64,000 bases of DNA from Pseudoduganella plicata (lineage in GTDB: Bacteria > Pseudomonadota > Gammaproteobacteria > Burkholderiales > Burkholderiaceae_D): the NCBI RefSeq assembly GCF_004421005.1, contig NZ_CP038026.1, positions 3,844,001 through 3,908,000 of the forward strand. Direction: 5' to 3'. Below are positions 36,398 through 45,249 of the stretch, piece by piece (within the stretch, counting starts at the first letter, position 1; each line of letters starts with the position of its first letter). Below the pieces are notes generated by a model that worked only from the letters and a program-made list of their open reading frames with translations, did not search any database and had not been told where the DNA came from. The position numbers were made by a program, and so were the translations under genes.

Positions 36398-36600
36398 CCG
36401 ACCCGATCGACAACCGCTTTATCGACATTGAAATCAAGCTGGCCCACCAGGAGCACCTGGTGGAGTCGCTCAACGAACGCATCTACGCGCAGCAGCAGCA
36501 AATCGACAAGCTGGAAAACCTGATCGCGGCAATGGCCGAGCGCATCCGCACGCGCGATTCGGCCCAGGCGCCCATCAACGAGCGCCCGCCGCATTACTGA
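36394..36600 (+). CDS. slyX: SlyX family protein
   Basis: A 68-residue coiled-coil protein. The GTG start at 36394 (MTDPIDNRFIDIEIKLAHQE) overlaps the rep stop as GTGA, so it is translationally coupled. The heptad pattern LAHQEHLVESLNERIYAQQQQIDKLENLI and the C-terminal PPHY match SlyX. Function in the cell is not established. Convergent with the first PEP-CTERM gene. Confidence 0.92.
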   Translation: MTDPIDNRFIDIEIKLAHQEHLVESLNERIYAQQQQIDKLENLIAAMAERIRTRDSAQAPINERPPHY

Positions 36601-36648
36601 TCGGTTGCTGGCCCATGCGGCATGGCGGCTGCCGGGCCGCCTCCGCTG

Positions 36649-37191
36649 TCATGCCCTGCGCGGACGGCGCTGCCGCCACTGCCGCGCGCCAAGCAGCAGG
36701 ACACCGGCGCCCAACATGGCAAACGAGGCCGGCTCCGGCACCGGCGGTGGCGAGATGGTAAAGGTGGTCTGGCCCGTCCAGTACGCCGTACTCGAGTACG
36801 ACTCGCCGGTGTAGATATGGTACGAAGCGTGGTGGATATGGTCGCCGGAGACGATGGAGCCCCACAGGTATCGCACATCGCGGAATATATATCGCGAGGT
36901 AAATTGCAGCGTGCCGGTCGGGGTATAGCTGAACGAATCGGCGGTATATTCGATGCCGCTGCCGTTATCGGGACCGACGTAGGTCTGCCCTTCCAGCACC
37001 AGGTTCGTCAGCTCGTCCAGTTCGATCACATTATCGGCATCCTGGTCGTCTCCACTGAAGCTGCCCGACAATTTATAGTCGGGATCGAACGTACCGTCGC
37101 GTTCAAAACCCTGGTAGGTAAATGTCCATGTGCCCGCGTGGGCGGCCCCGAGGGCAAGCGTCAGGCCGGACAGAAGCAGCAGTTTTTTCAT
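36649..37191 (-). CDS. PEP-CTERM sorting domain protein with Ca-binding-like loop (copy 1)
   Basis: 180 residues from MKKLLLLSGLTLALGAAHAG, a clear signal peptide; an in-frame upstream Met lacks support. The C-terminus is a PEP-CTERM anchor: PVPEPASFAMLGAGVLLLG followed by basic residues, the target of exosortase. The middle has FTYQGFERDGTFDPDYKLSGSF and an EF-hand/dockerin-like loop DDQDADNVIELDEL. It is clearly homologous to the protein at 37430-37984. These are exopolysaccharide-associated surface proteins in general; nothing more specific can be said. Confidence 0.88.
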   Translation of the reverse strand: MKKLLLLSGLTLALGAAHAGTWTFTYQGFERDGTFDPDYKLSGSFSGDDQDADNVIELDELTNLVLEGQTYVGPDNGSGIEYTADSFSYTPTGTLQFTSRYIFRDVRYLWGSIVSGDHIHHASYHIYTGESYSSTAYWTGQTTFTISPPPVPEPASFAMLGAGVLLLGARQWRQRRPRRA

Positions 37192-37429
37192 CGGTATCTC
37201 CCTGGTTGTCGAGACGGTGACCTGCCAGCGGGGGCGCATACCGGCCGCTGGCTTGCAAGTAGGTAGTCAGTCTTATCGGATTGACATTTCAGGATAGAAC
37301 AGGGTACCGATTTTTCAAGACACGGGGCCGTGCGGGTGCTGAGCCATCGATGCCGGCATCCGCGGCGGCGCCATGCTCGCGCCACCGGGGGAAAGCCGAT
37401 CAGTCATGCAGCGCTGACGCGCCCGCCGT

Positions 37430-37984
37430 CTATTGCGACTTGCGGCTCTTTCGCCAACCCGCCAGCAGCAGCATGCCTGCGCCCAGCATGGCATAGGTCG
37501 ACGGCTCGGGTACCGGCGGCGGCGAGATGGTGAATGTCGTCTGGTCGGTCCAGCGATAGACGTTCCGGCGATCGCCGAATGCCCAGTAGCCCCAGTCCAC
37601 GGCCTGGTCGCCCGCCGTGATGCGGTTGCCGGAGCCTGAGCTGAATTCATCGAGATAGTAGTTTTCCGCGTTGAAGTCCAGCTTGCCGTCCAGCCGGTAG
37701 GTGAACTCGTTAATATAGCAATGAAAACCCGACGTGTACTGGCAGTCCCACGTCAGATAGTCGTCGCCCCATACGTTGAATTGCGTCAATTCATCCACGC
37801 GGATCGTGCCGTCGTGGTCCAGATCCTCGGCAGTGAAGCTGCCGCTGATCTTGAAGCGGGGATCGAATACTTCGTCTGCCTCATCGAAGAAACCTTGATA
37901 AGCAAAGGTCCACGTGGTGGCTTCAGCGTGGGCGGCGCCGGCGACGGTGGCCAGTATCGCGGCTGACACTATTTTTCGCAGCAT
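37430..37984 (-). CDS. PEP-CTERM sorting domain protein with Ca-binding-like loop (copy 2)
   Basis: 184 residues with a signal peptide (MLRKIVSAAILATVAGAAHA) and a C-terminal PVPEPSTYAMLGAGMLLLAG plus WRKSRK anchor. It shares with copy 1 the frame F-Y-Q-G-F, FDP..K.SGSF and QTTFTISPPPVPEP. Its loop DLDHDGTIRVDEL is a canonical Dx(D)xDGxI..DE EF-hand/dockerin pattern. Two cysteines (CQYTSGFHC) may form a disulfide. It lies 238 bp upstream of copy 1 on the same strand, so this is a local tandem duplication that has diverged considerably. Confidence 0.88.
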   Translation of the reverse strand: MLRKIVSAAILATVAGAAHAEATTWTFAYQGFFDEADEVFDPRFKISGSFTAEDLDHDGTIRVDELTQFNVWGDDYLTWDCQYTSGFHCYINEFTYRLDGKLDFNAENYYLDEFSSGSGNRITAGDQAVDWGYWAFGDRRNVYRWTDQTTFTISPPPVPEPSTYAMLGAGMLLLAGWRKSRKSQ

Positions 37985-38349
37985 GAGTGACTCTCCATCT
38001 GAAAGTTATTGTAAAAATTGCTATTAATTTTAGCATTGCTACCATGGCCGGGAAAGCGAAATCGCCGTGTCAACCCGCTGTGGCGAGCTCGCGCAGTCAC
38101 GTCGTACTCTCCGCCTGCACGGACGTGGCCGCCAATGTCAGCAAATGGCCGGCACCAGTTCTTCAGCATGATTGACTCCCATTTGTAAGCGATATGAAGT
38201 AGACGCTTATTCCGATTGCAGGAATGTAAGAAGCGTTGGCGCGGTGTTTTTCAGTTTTCCGTTCTGGAATTTCCTGACCGAAACGGACGGTCGTTGCGCG
38301 CCTGCTTGAGGCATGCTTTAGCCTGATATTGTCAATCGCAGGAGGAGTT
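37985..38349. other. Intergenic region with a second PEP-CTERM-like leader
   Basis: 365 bp, AT-rich at both ends. On the - strand, the start region of the PEP-CTERM gene (GAGAGTCACTCATGCTG) has a look-alike about 185 bp upstream (GGGAGTCAATCATGCTG, near 38165-38181), as if the 5' end of a third copy remains. The frame after it (66 codons) does not resemble the family. The promoter of the host-attachment gene should lie near 38300-38340. No other gene seen. Confidence 0.45.
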
Positions 38350-38811
38350 ATGCCAACTACTTGGATCGTTACGGCCAATAATGGCCGCGCGCGTATTTAT
38401 GCACAGAAAGACCAGAACAGCACGCTGATGGAAGTCGAGGACATGGTCAATCCCGCCCAGCGTGCCCGTGTGTCCGACCTGGAAACCGATCAGCTGGGCA
38501 ATCTCGCAGCCGGCAAGAGCAAGCACAATACTGGCGCCGCCACACAGCCCAATGGGTACGAGCCCAACCAGACCCCACTGGAACACCAGGCGGAACTATT
38601 CGCCCGCGGTCTGGCCGACTATCTGCTGCAGGCGCATACCCAGAACCGCTACCAGAACCTGATTCTGGCCGCCGGGCCGGAAACGCTGGGGCTGTTGCGC
38701 AAGCTGCTCGACAAGCAAGTAACCGGCGCGATTTCACAGGAGCTGAACAAGGACTACACGAGCATCCCGCCACATGATCTGCTGGCGCAGTTGAAGCAAC
38801 ACCAGACCTGA
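38350..38811 (+). CDS. Host attachment protein family
   Basis: A 153-residue protein starting MPTTWIVTANNGRARIYAQ, with GGAGGAG right before the ATG. This start and the C-terminal LADYLLQAHTQNRYQNLILAAGPETLGLLRK...ELNKDYTSIPPHDL match the 'protein required for attachment to host cells' family (AtsE-like), whose fold resembles eRF1/peptidyl-tRNA hydrolase-type domains. Family role is poorly understood; it is common in soil and plant-associated Proteobacteria. Confidence 0.88.
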   Translation: MPTTWIVTANNGRARIYAQKDQNSTLMEVEDMVNPAQRARVSDLETDQLGNLAAGKSKHNTGAATQPNGYEPNQTPLEHQAELFARGLADYLLQAHTQNRYQNLILAAGPETLGLLRKLLDKQVTGAISQELNKDYTSIPPHDLLAQLKQHQT

Positions 38812-38948
38812 CGTACGACTTTACGCGTCACGTTCGCAGTAACGTCGGGCCAGCTTGCCGGCTTGGACTACCGCCCGAACCGGCAGGCGTTCCGACAGCT
38901 CCTTCCTGACCTTCCAACATGCTCGCCGGTCGAGTAGCGTGATACGCC

Positions 38949-39278
38949 TTGTGCATCACCGCAGACCGCCGAATGTTCTTTATCGTCTTTGGGGTTATTG
39001 CCTTGCGCCGCACCGGGGCGCTGGGCAGGCGGCGCTGGCCGATGCTGGGCGCATTGACCTATCCGCTCTATCTCATTCATCAGACGGTCGGATACCTGCT
39101 GATCACGGAGTTCTACCCGACGGTGAATACCCACGTGCTGTTCTGGGGAACGGTCGGACTGTCGCTGCTGGCGGCTTACCTGATTTCCCGGTACCTGGAG
39201 CGCCCGCTGGCCGCCGCGCTGCGCTCGCTGCTGGAGATGGGAAGGCGGGCGGTCGGCCGGCTGCACTTCCGCACGTGA
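38949..39278 (+). pseudogene. Acyltransferase-3 family remnant (C-terminal end only)
   Basis: About 109 codons containing LTYPLYLIHQTVGYLLITEF and a final YLISRYLERPLAAAL, the last two or three membrane helices of an acyltransferase-3/OafA-type O-acetyltransferase. Full-length proteins have 350-400 residues and ten helices. The upstream 137 bp do not continue the family, so the 5' three quarters have been deleted. No ribosome-binding site. It ends 12 bp from the convergent GMC gene. Confidence 0.65.
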
Positions 39279-39290
39279 TGCAATCTTGCC

Positions 39291-40604
39291 TCAGCGCCGG
39301 GCCATTGCCAGGTGATGCGCCAGCCTTTCGCCCAGGCACAGCAGCGTGAACGTGGGAGGCAGGCCCCAGGGCTCCGGGATCACGGAGGCGTCGCAGACAT
39401 ACAGTCCCGGCGTGGCGGTGCGCAGGTCGGCATCGACACCGGCACCGATGCGCACGCTGCCGCCTGGGTGCGCGGCAAAATGCCAGCTTTGGAACACATG
39501 GCGCGCGCCGGCGTGCGCCAGGATGCGCCGGGCCGTTGCCACGCCATCGCGCAGCCGGGCGCGGTCGGACGCCGTCAACGGCTTGCTGACCCAGCGCGGG
39601 CCGACGGCGCCGCCGATATCGTCGCGGATCTTGACCATGATGGATAACGTGTGCGCGTGCGCGGCAAGGCGGTCGAGACGGCCTACCTGCGCCGCAAACG
39701 CCTGGTACATCGGCTTCGGCAAGGTCAGATCGGCAAAGGCGATGCCTTCGTCCGCCAGCGTCAGGCCGGCGGCCATCGGCACTTCGGCACCGCCGTCAAG
39801 ATCGTCGACGCTGCCCATCACGGCAATGACGGGATCGCTGAAAAACGGCGCGCGTGCGGGCGCCAGGCCGGAACGGTGCAGCACCCTCGGGCTGCCGATG
39901 CCGCCCGCCGCAAGCACCACCAGCGGCGCCGTTGCCGTGTGCATGGCGCCGTCGATGCGCACCTTGATGCCCGTCACGCGTCCGGCTTCCACCAGCACGC
40001 GGCGCACGTCCGCCTGCGCCACCAGCTGGGCGCCGTGGCGGCAGGCTTCGTCGACCAGGTCGCGCGCCGTCCATTTGGCGCCGAACGGGCAACCGTACAC
40101 GCAGCGCCAGCAGCCCGTGCGGCACGCCTGCGGGCGGATCATCTTGGTCAGTTTTTGCCAGTCCAGGCCGATACCGCTGGCCGCCGCGGCAATGCGCGAG
40201 GCCATCGGGCCGACCAATTCGTCCGGCAACGGCGCCATCGGCAGCTCCGTGCGCAGCGCCTGCGCATGCGGCGCCAGGTCGATGCCGTAACGGGCAAACA
40301 GCGCGGCCGGCGGCATCGCGGCAGTGGCGAAATTGATCGTGGAACTGCCGCCCATGGTGACGCCGCGCACCAGCAGCGACGCGTCGCGGTGCAGGAACGC
40401 ACCCTTGCCGGGCACGGCCGCCATCCCCGCCATCTGCGCCAGCGTGCCCGTCACTGGCGCGGCGCTGCCTTGCTCCAGGATCAGCACGCGGGCACCGCCG
40501 CGCGCCAGCGCGCGGGCCGTGCTGGCGCCGCCGGGGCCACTGCCGACGATAATGGCATCGTATGACTTGCGAAAAGGAACGGACATAGAGGCGGCAAACG
40601 TCAT
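39291..40604 (-). CDS. GMC-type FAD oxidoreductase with Cys-rich motif
   Basis: 437 residues. The N-terminal FAD-binding DAIIVGSGPGGASTARALA and EQGS are followed by GGSSTINFATAAMPP, and the C-terminal VCDASVIPEPWGLPPTFTLLCLGERLA is the GMC second signature region. A cluster Cys-x3-Cys-x2-Cys-x3-Cys (ACRTGCWRCVYGCPFGA) lies near residue 160. This is typical of the long-chain alcohol oxidase/cholesterol oxidase-like branch rather than glucose-methanol-choline oxidases. The tail FAAHPGGSVRIG has the catalytic His region. Substrate unknown; no signal peptide. Two possible Mets at the start (residues 1 and 7). Confidence 0.85.
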   Translation of the reverse strand: MTFAASMSVPFRKSYDAIIVGSGPGGASTARALARGGARVLILEQGSAAPVTGTLAQMAGMAAVPGKGAFLHRDASLLVRGVTMGGSSTINFATAAMPPAALFARYGIDLAPHAQALRTELPMAPLPDELVGPMASRIAAAASGIGLDWQKLTKMIRPQACRTGCWRCVYGCPFGAKWTARDLVDEACRHGAQLVAQADVRRVLVEAGRVTGIKVRIDGAMHTATAPLVVLAAGGIGSPRVLHRSGLAPARAPFFSDPVIAVMGSVDDLDGGAEVPMAAGLTLADEGIAFADLTLPKPMYQAFAAQVGRLDRLAAHAHTLSIMVKIRDDIGGAVGPRWVSKPLTASDRARLRDGVATARRILAHAGARHVFQSWHFAAHPGGSVRIGAGVDADLRTATPGLYVCDASVIPEPWGLPPTFTLLCLGERLAHHLAMARR

Positions 40605-40839
40605 GAAGGGCGGATGGTAGCACGGTGCGGCAGCCGGTGCCGGTCGCCGGAAACTCCGGAAACATCAGAAACATTTCCACGGATGACGTTGCCAAATTGG
40701 CCTGCTATGATCGCGGGTTGCTGCCGCCCGCTCAAGGCGGCGCAGCTGGTGGGCCCGGCGGGCCGCGTCACCCTATCCGGGCCGCGTGGCAGGCTGCCGG
40801 ATACCCTGGAGTGCTTCGGCACGAATACCGAAAGACGCT

Positions 40840-42978
40840 ATGCCTCATCCACGAATGCTCGTCCTTGCCGCCAGCCTGGCGCTGGCACTGTCCCCGATGG
40901 CCCAAGCCGCCTCCCCACAATCCAGTTCCACTGCCGCCACCAGCCCAGTCGCCGCGAATCCGCTGCTGCAGGCCAGCGCGCTGCCGCTACAGTACCCGCG
41001 CTTCGACCAGATCCGCGACGAGCACTTCCTGCCCGCATTCCAGGCCGCGATGGCCGAGCACCTGCGCGAAGTCGATGCGATCGCCAACAACCGGCAGCCC
41101 GCGACCTTCGACAATACCGTTGTAGCGCTCGAGCGCGCCGGCCTGACGCTGCACCGGGTCCAGGCCACGTTCACGAACCTGCAAGGCGCGAACACCAACG
41201 ACACGCTCGATGCCGTCGAGCGCGACATGTCGCCGCAACTGTCCGCCCATCGCGACACGATCGGCATGAATCCGAAGCTGTTCAAGCGCATCGCGGCACT
41301 GCACGCGCAGCGCGACAAGCTGGGACTGGATGCGGAATCGAAGCACCTCTTGGCACGCTACTACAAGGACTTCGTGCGCGCCGGCGCCAAATTGTCCGCA
41401 CAGGACAAGGCGAAGCTGAAGGCCCTGAACGGCGAGATCGCCACGCTGGAGACGACGTTCAACCAGAACGTGCTGAAGGAACTCAATGCGTCGGCTCTGG
41501 TGGTCGACACGCGCGCGGAACTCGCTGGCATGTCGGATGCGGCCATCAACACGGCTGCCGCGGCGGCGAAGGAGCGGGGACTGGACGGCAAGTTCGTCAT
41601 CGCCATCGTCAACACGACGGGCCAGCCGCCGCTGGCCGAACTGACGGACGCCAAAGTGCGTGCGCGCCTGATGCAGGCATCGATGACGCGCGGCAGCCGT
41701 GGCGGCGACTTCGACAACCGCGAGAACGTGCGCAAGATCGCGCGCCTGCGCGCGCAGCGCGCCATCTTGCTGGGCTATCCGAACTATGCGGCCTATTCGC
41801 TGGACGACCAGACCGCCAAGACCACCGCCAACGTCAACAAGCTGCTGGGCGAACTGGCGCAGCCGGCCGTAAACAACGCGCGTCGCGAAGGCGCGGACCT
41901 GGAAAAGATCGCCGGCGCTCCCGTCACGGCGGCGGACTGGGATTTTTATACGGACAAAGTGCGCGCGCAGCGCTTCGCCTTCGACGAGAAGCAGCTGAAG
42001 CCATACTTTGAACTGGATAACGTCCTGATCAACGGTGTCTTCTTCGCTGCGACAAAGCTGTACGGCATCACGTTCAGGGAACGCAAGGATCTGCCCGTGT
42101 ACAACCCGGACGTGCGCGTGTTCGACGTGTTCGATGCGGACGGCAAGCAGCTGTCGATCTTCCTGGCCGATATGTATGCGCGCCCGAACAAGCAGGGCGG
42201 CGCCTGGATGAACGAGTATGTGTCGCAGTCCTCGCTGCTGGGCACGCAGAGCGTCATCGCCAATCACCTGAACATTCCGAAGCCGGCCGCCGGCGAGCCG
42301 ACGCTGCTGACGTTCGACGAAGTGAAAACGGCCTTCCACGAATTCGGCCATGCGCTGCACGGCATGTTCTCGAACGTGAAGTACCCGCGCTTCTCCGGCA
42401 CCGACGTGCCGCAGGACTTCGTCGAATACCCGTCGCAGGTCAACGAGATGTGGGCCGTGTGGCCGGAAGTGCTGGCGAACTACGCGAAGCACTACCAGAC
42501 CGGCGCGCCGATGCCGAAGGAACTGCTCGATAAAGTGGCCGCGTCGCGCAAGTTCAATATGGGCTACGTGACGACCGAGTACCTGGCCGCGGCGCTGCTG
42601 GACCAGAAATGGCATCAGCTGACGCCGAACCAGATCCCGACGGACGTGCTGGCGTTTGAAGCCGACGCGCTCAAGGGCGCCGGTGTCGACTACGCGCTGG
42701 TGCCGCCGCGCTACCGCACCACGTACTTCTCGCACAGCTTCTCGGGCGGCTACGCGGCTGCCTACTACGCCTACCTGTGGTCGGAGAAGCTCGATGCCGA
42801 CACGGTTGTCTGGTTCAACGAGAATGGCGGCCTGCAGCGCAAGAACGGCGACTGGTTCCGCAAGACGCTGCTCTCGCGCGGCGGTACCGCCGATGCGATG
42901 GAACTGTTCCGTAACTTCCGCGGCCGAGATGCCGTGATCGAACCGCTGCTGCAACGCCGCGGCCTGACCGCTCAATAA
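40840..42978 (+). CDS. M3 family peptidase (Dcp-type peptidyl-dipeptidase), copy 1
   Basis: A 712-residue zinc peptidase. The N-terminal MLVLAASLALALSPMAQAA is a signal peptide, so it is periplasmic. The active-site motif HEFGH begins at residue 500 (TAFHEFGHALHGMF) and the third ligand Glu lies downstream in FVEYPSQVNEMW. C-terminal YRTTYFSHSFSGGYAAAYYAY forms the substrate-binding loop. Dcp removes C-terminal dipeptides. The start is set at 40840; an ATG at 40855 would also give a good signal. A sibling gene follows after 6 bp. Confidence 0.93.
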   Translation: MPHPRMLVLAASLALALSPMAQAASPQSSSTAATSPVAANPLLQASALPLQYPRFDQIRDEHFLPAFQAAMAEHLREVDAIANNRQPATFDNTVVALERAGLTLHRVQATFTNLQGANTNDTLDAVERDMSPQLSAHRDTIGMNPKLFKRIAALHAQRDKLGLDAESKHLLARYYKDFVRAGAKLSAQDKAKLKALNGEIATLETTFNQNVLKELNASALVVDTRAELAGMSDAAINTAAAAAKERGLDGKFVIAIVNTTGQPPLAELTDAKVRARLMQASMTRGSRGGDFDNRENVRKIARLRAQRAILLGYPNYAAYSLDDQTAKTTANVNKLLGELAQPAVNNARREGADLEKIAGAPVTAADWDFYTDKVRAQRFAFDEKQLKPYFELDNVLINGVFFAATKLYGITFRERKDLPVYNPDVRVFDVFDADGKQLSIFLADMYARPNKQGGAWMNEYVSQSSLLGTQSVIANHLNIPKPAAGEPTLLTFDEVKTAFHEFGHALHGMFSNVKYPRFSGTDVPQDFVEYPSQVNEMWAVWPEVLANYAKHYQTGAPMPKELLDKVAASRKFNMGYVTTEYLAAALLDQKWHQLTPNQIPTDVLAFEADALKGAGVDYALVPPRYRTTYFSHSFSGGYAAAYYAYLWSEKLDADTVVWFNENGGLQRKNGDWFRKTLLSRGGTADAMELFRNFRGRDAVIEPLLQRRGLTAQ

Positions 42979-42984
42979 AGGAAA

Positions 42985-45114
42985 ATGATGAAACGCCCAC
43001 AACTGCTGATCCTCGCCGCCAGCCTGGCTTTCGCCGGCATCGTTCACGCCGCCCCCGCCATCAAGCTGGCCGAGTCGAACCCGTTCGCCAAACCCAGCAC
43101 GCTGCCGTTCCAGTACCCCGCCTTCGACAAGATCACCGGCGATGCCTACGGCCCGGCGTTCGAAGCGGGCATGCGCGAGCAGGCCGCCGAGATCGACGCA
43201 ATCGCCAACAACAAGAAGGCGCCTACCTTCGATAACACCATTGTTGCCATGGAGCGCACGGGCCGCCTGCTGAACCGTGTCTCGACCGTCTTCTTCAACC
43301 TGACCGGCGCGAACACGGACGACGGGATGCAAAAGCTCGATCGCGAGCTGGCGCCGAAGCTGTCCGCGCACGGCGACGCGATCCGCCTGAACGCGAAGCT
43401 GTACCAGCGCATCAAGACGCTGTACGACAAGCGCGAGAAGCTGGGCCTGAATCCGGAAGACAAATACCTGCTGGAGCGTTATCACACCGATTTCGTGCGC
43501 GCCGGCGCCAAGCTGTCCGCCGCGGACAAGGAAAAACTGAAGGCGTACAACGCCAAGCTGGCGGAGCTGCAGACGGCCTTTGCGCAGAACGTGCTGAAGG
43601 AAGCCAATGCATCGGCACTGATCGTCGACACGCGCGAAGAGCTGGCCGGCATGAGCGATGCGGCCATCGCCAAGGCGGCCGCCGAAGCAAAGGCGCGCGG
43701 CCTGGATGGCAAGTTCGCCATCCCGGTCGTCAACACGACCACGCAGGCGCCGCTGGCCGTGCTGACCAACCGTGCCACGCGCGAACGCCTGCTGGCCGCG
43801 TCAATGGCGCGCGGCAGCCGCGGCGGCGAATTCGACAACCGCGAGCTGGTGCTGCAACTGGCCAAACTGCGCGCCGAACGTGCCGCGCTGCTGGGCTACA
43901 GCAGCCACGCCGCCTATATGCTGGAAGACCAGACCGCGCACGACACGGATGCGGTCAACAAGCTGCTGGCCGAATTCGCCAAGCCGGCCGTCAACAACGC
44001 GCGCCGCGAAGCGGCCGACATGCAGAAGGTCATCGACGAAGAGAAGGGCGGCTTCCAGCTGGCTGCGCAGGATTGGGCCTTCTATGCCGACAAGGTGCGC
44101 AAGGCACGCTACGCATTCGACCAGAACCAGCTGCGCCCGTACTTCGAACTGAACAGCGTGCTGGAAAACGGCGTGTTCTACGCGGCCAACAAGGTCTACG
44201 GCCTGACGTTCAAGGAACGCAAGGACCTGCCGGTCTACAACCCGGACGTGCGCGTCTGGGACGTGTTCGATGCGGACGGCAAGCAGCTCGCGATCTTCCT
44301 GGGCGACTTCTACGCCCGCAGCAACAAGCGCGGCGGCGCCTGGATGAACGGCTACGTCAACCAGAACAGCCTGCTGGGTACCCACCCGGTCGTGGCAAAC
44401 CACCTGAACATTCCGAAGCCGGCCGCCGGCGAGCCGACGCTGTTGACGTACGACGAAGTGCGCACGACGTTCCACGAATTCGGCCACGCACTGCACGGCA
44501 TGTTCTCGAACGTGAAGTACCCGCGCTTCTCCGGCACCCGCGTGCCGCGCGACTTCGTCGAGTTCCCGTCGCAGGTCAACGAGATGTGGCTGGCCTGGCC
44601 GGAAGTGCTGAACAACTACGCCAAGCATTACCAGACCGGTGCGCCGATGCCGAAGGAGCTGCTGGACAAGGTGATCGCGTCGTCGAAGTTCAATGAAGGC
44701 TACCGCACGACGGAGTACCTAGCCGCCGCGATCCTGGACCAGAAATGGCATCAGCTGGGCGCCACGCAGATCCCGACCGACGTGCTGGGCTTCGAAGCGC
44801 GGTCGCTGAAGGACGCCGGCGTCGACTTCGCACCCGTGCCGCCGCGCTACCGCACGACGTACTTCTCGCACGTGTTCTCGGGCGGCTATTCGTCCGGCTA
44901 CTACGGCTACCTGTGGGCCGAAAAACTCGACGCCGACACGGTCGAATGGTTCAAGGAAAACGGCGGCCTGACGCGCAAGAACGGCGACTGGTTCCGCAGC
45001 AAGCTGCTGTCGAAAGGCGGCACGATGGACGCGATGCAGATGTTCCGCGAATTCCGCGGCCGCGATGCGAAAATCGAACCGCTGCTGGAGCGCCGCGGGC
45101 TGACGGAGAAGTAA
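42985..45114 (+). CDS. M3 family peptidase (Dcp-type peptidyl-dipeptidase), copy 2
   Basis: 709 residues with a signal peptide (KRPQLLILAASLAFAGIVHA) and the HEFGH motif at residue 497. It is very similar to copy 1 throughout (for example the shared block RGSRGG(D/E)FDNRE and DLPVYNPDVRV), but differs at many positions, so it is an old tandem duplication rather than an assembly artefact. It is cotranscribed with copy 1 (6-bp gap, AAGGAAA site). A palindromic repeat and a bidirectional terminator follow. Confidence 0.93.
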   Translation: MMKRPQLLILAASLAFAGIVHAAPAIKLAESNPFAKPSTLPFQYPAFDKITGDAYGPAFEAGMREQAAEIDAIANNKKAPTFDNTIVAMERTGRLLNRVSTVFFNLTGANTDDGMQKLDRELAPKLSAHGDAIRLNAKLYQRIKTLYDKREKLGLNPEDKYLLERYHTDFVRAGAKLSAADKEKLKAYNAKLAELQTAFAQNVLKEANASALIVDTREELAGMSDAAIAKAAAEAKARGLDGKFAIPVVNTTTQAPLAVLTNRATRERLLAASMARGSRGGEFDNRELVLQLAKLRAERAALLGYSSHAAYMLEDQTAHDTDAVNKLLAEFAKPAVNNARREAADMQKVIDEEKGGFQLAAQDWAFYADKVRKARYAFDQNQLRPYFELNSVLENGVFYAANKVYGLTFKERKDLPVYNPDVRVWDVFDADGKQLAIFLGDFYARSNKRGGAWMNGYVNQNSLLGTHPVVANHLNIPKPAAGEPTLLTYDEVRTTFHEFGHALHGMFSNVKYPRFSGTRVPRDFVEFPSQVNEMWLAWPEVLNNYAKHYQTGAPMPKELLDKVIASSKFNEGYRTTEYLAAAILDQKWHQLGATQIPTDVLGFEARSLKDAGVDFAPVPPRYRTTYFSHVFSGGYSSGYYGYLWAEKLDADTVEWFKENGGLTRKNGDWFRSKLLSKGGTMDAMQMFREFRGRDAKIEPLLERRGLTEK

Positions 45115-45122
45115 AACACCGG

Positions 45123-45190
45123 GGTCAGGTCCGGCATTCGGACATGGGCCCGGCCGTATGGGGTGAAAATGTCCGAATGCGGACCTGACC
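45123..45190. repeat. Intergenic inverted repeat, GGTCAGGTCCG family
   Basis: Arms of about 22-23 bases (45123-45145 and 45169-45190), one bulged G, 23-base spacer. The arms start GGTCAGGTCCG and contain CATTCGGACAT. This is related in layout to the GGTGACAGGCTCC elements. It begins 8 bp after the stop of the second M3 peptidase gene. Confidence 0.8.
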
Positions 45191-45200
45191 GCATAAAAAA

Positions 45201-45232
45201 AACCGGCAACAGTGAACTGTCGCCGGTTTTTT
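45201..45232. terminator. Bidirectional Rho-independent terminator
   Basis: Stem AACCGGC(A)ACAG / CTGT(C)GCCGGTT with a TGAA loop. Seven Ts follow on the + strand and a run of As precedes, giving a T-tract on the - strand too. It ends the + M3 peptidase operon and the - phoD gene, which converge here. Confidence 0.9.
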
Positions 45233-45249
45233 ATGCGCTTGAACCTCGC

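Noticed and set aside
37969..38169. 66-codon frame on - starting at the second PEP-CTERM-like leader
   Set aside because: It has a good start region but the protein does not resemble the PEP-CTERM family and runs through AT-rich non-coding DNA.
40840..45114. Tandem M3 peptidase genes as an assembly duplication
   Set aside because: The copies differ at many positions, in length and in signal peptides, so the duplication is old and real.
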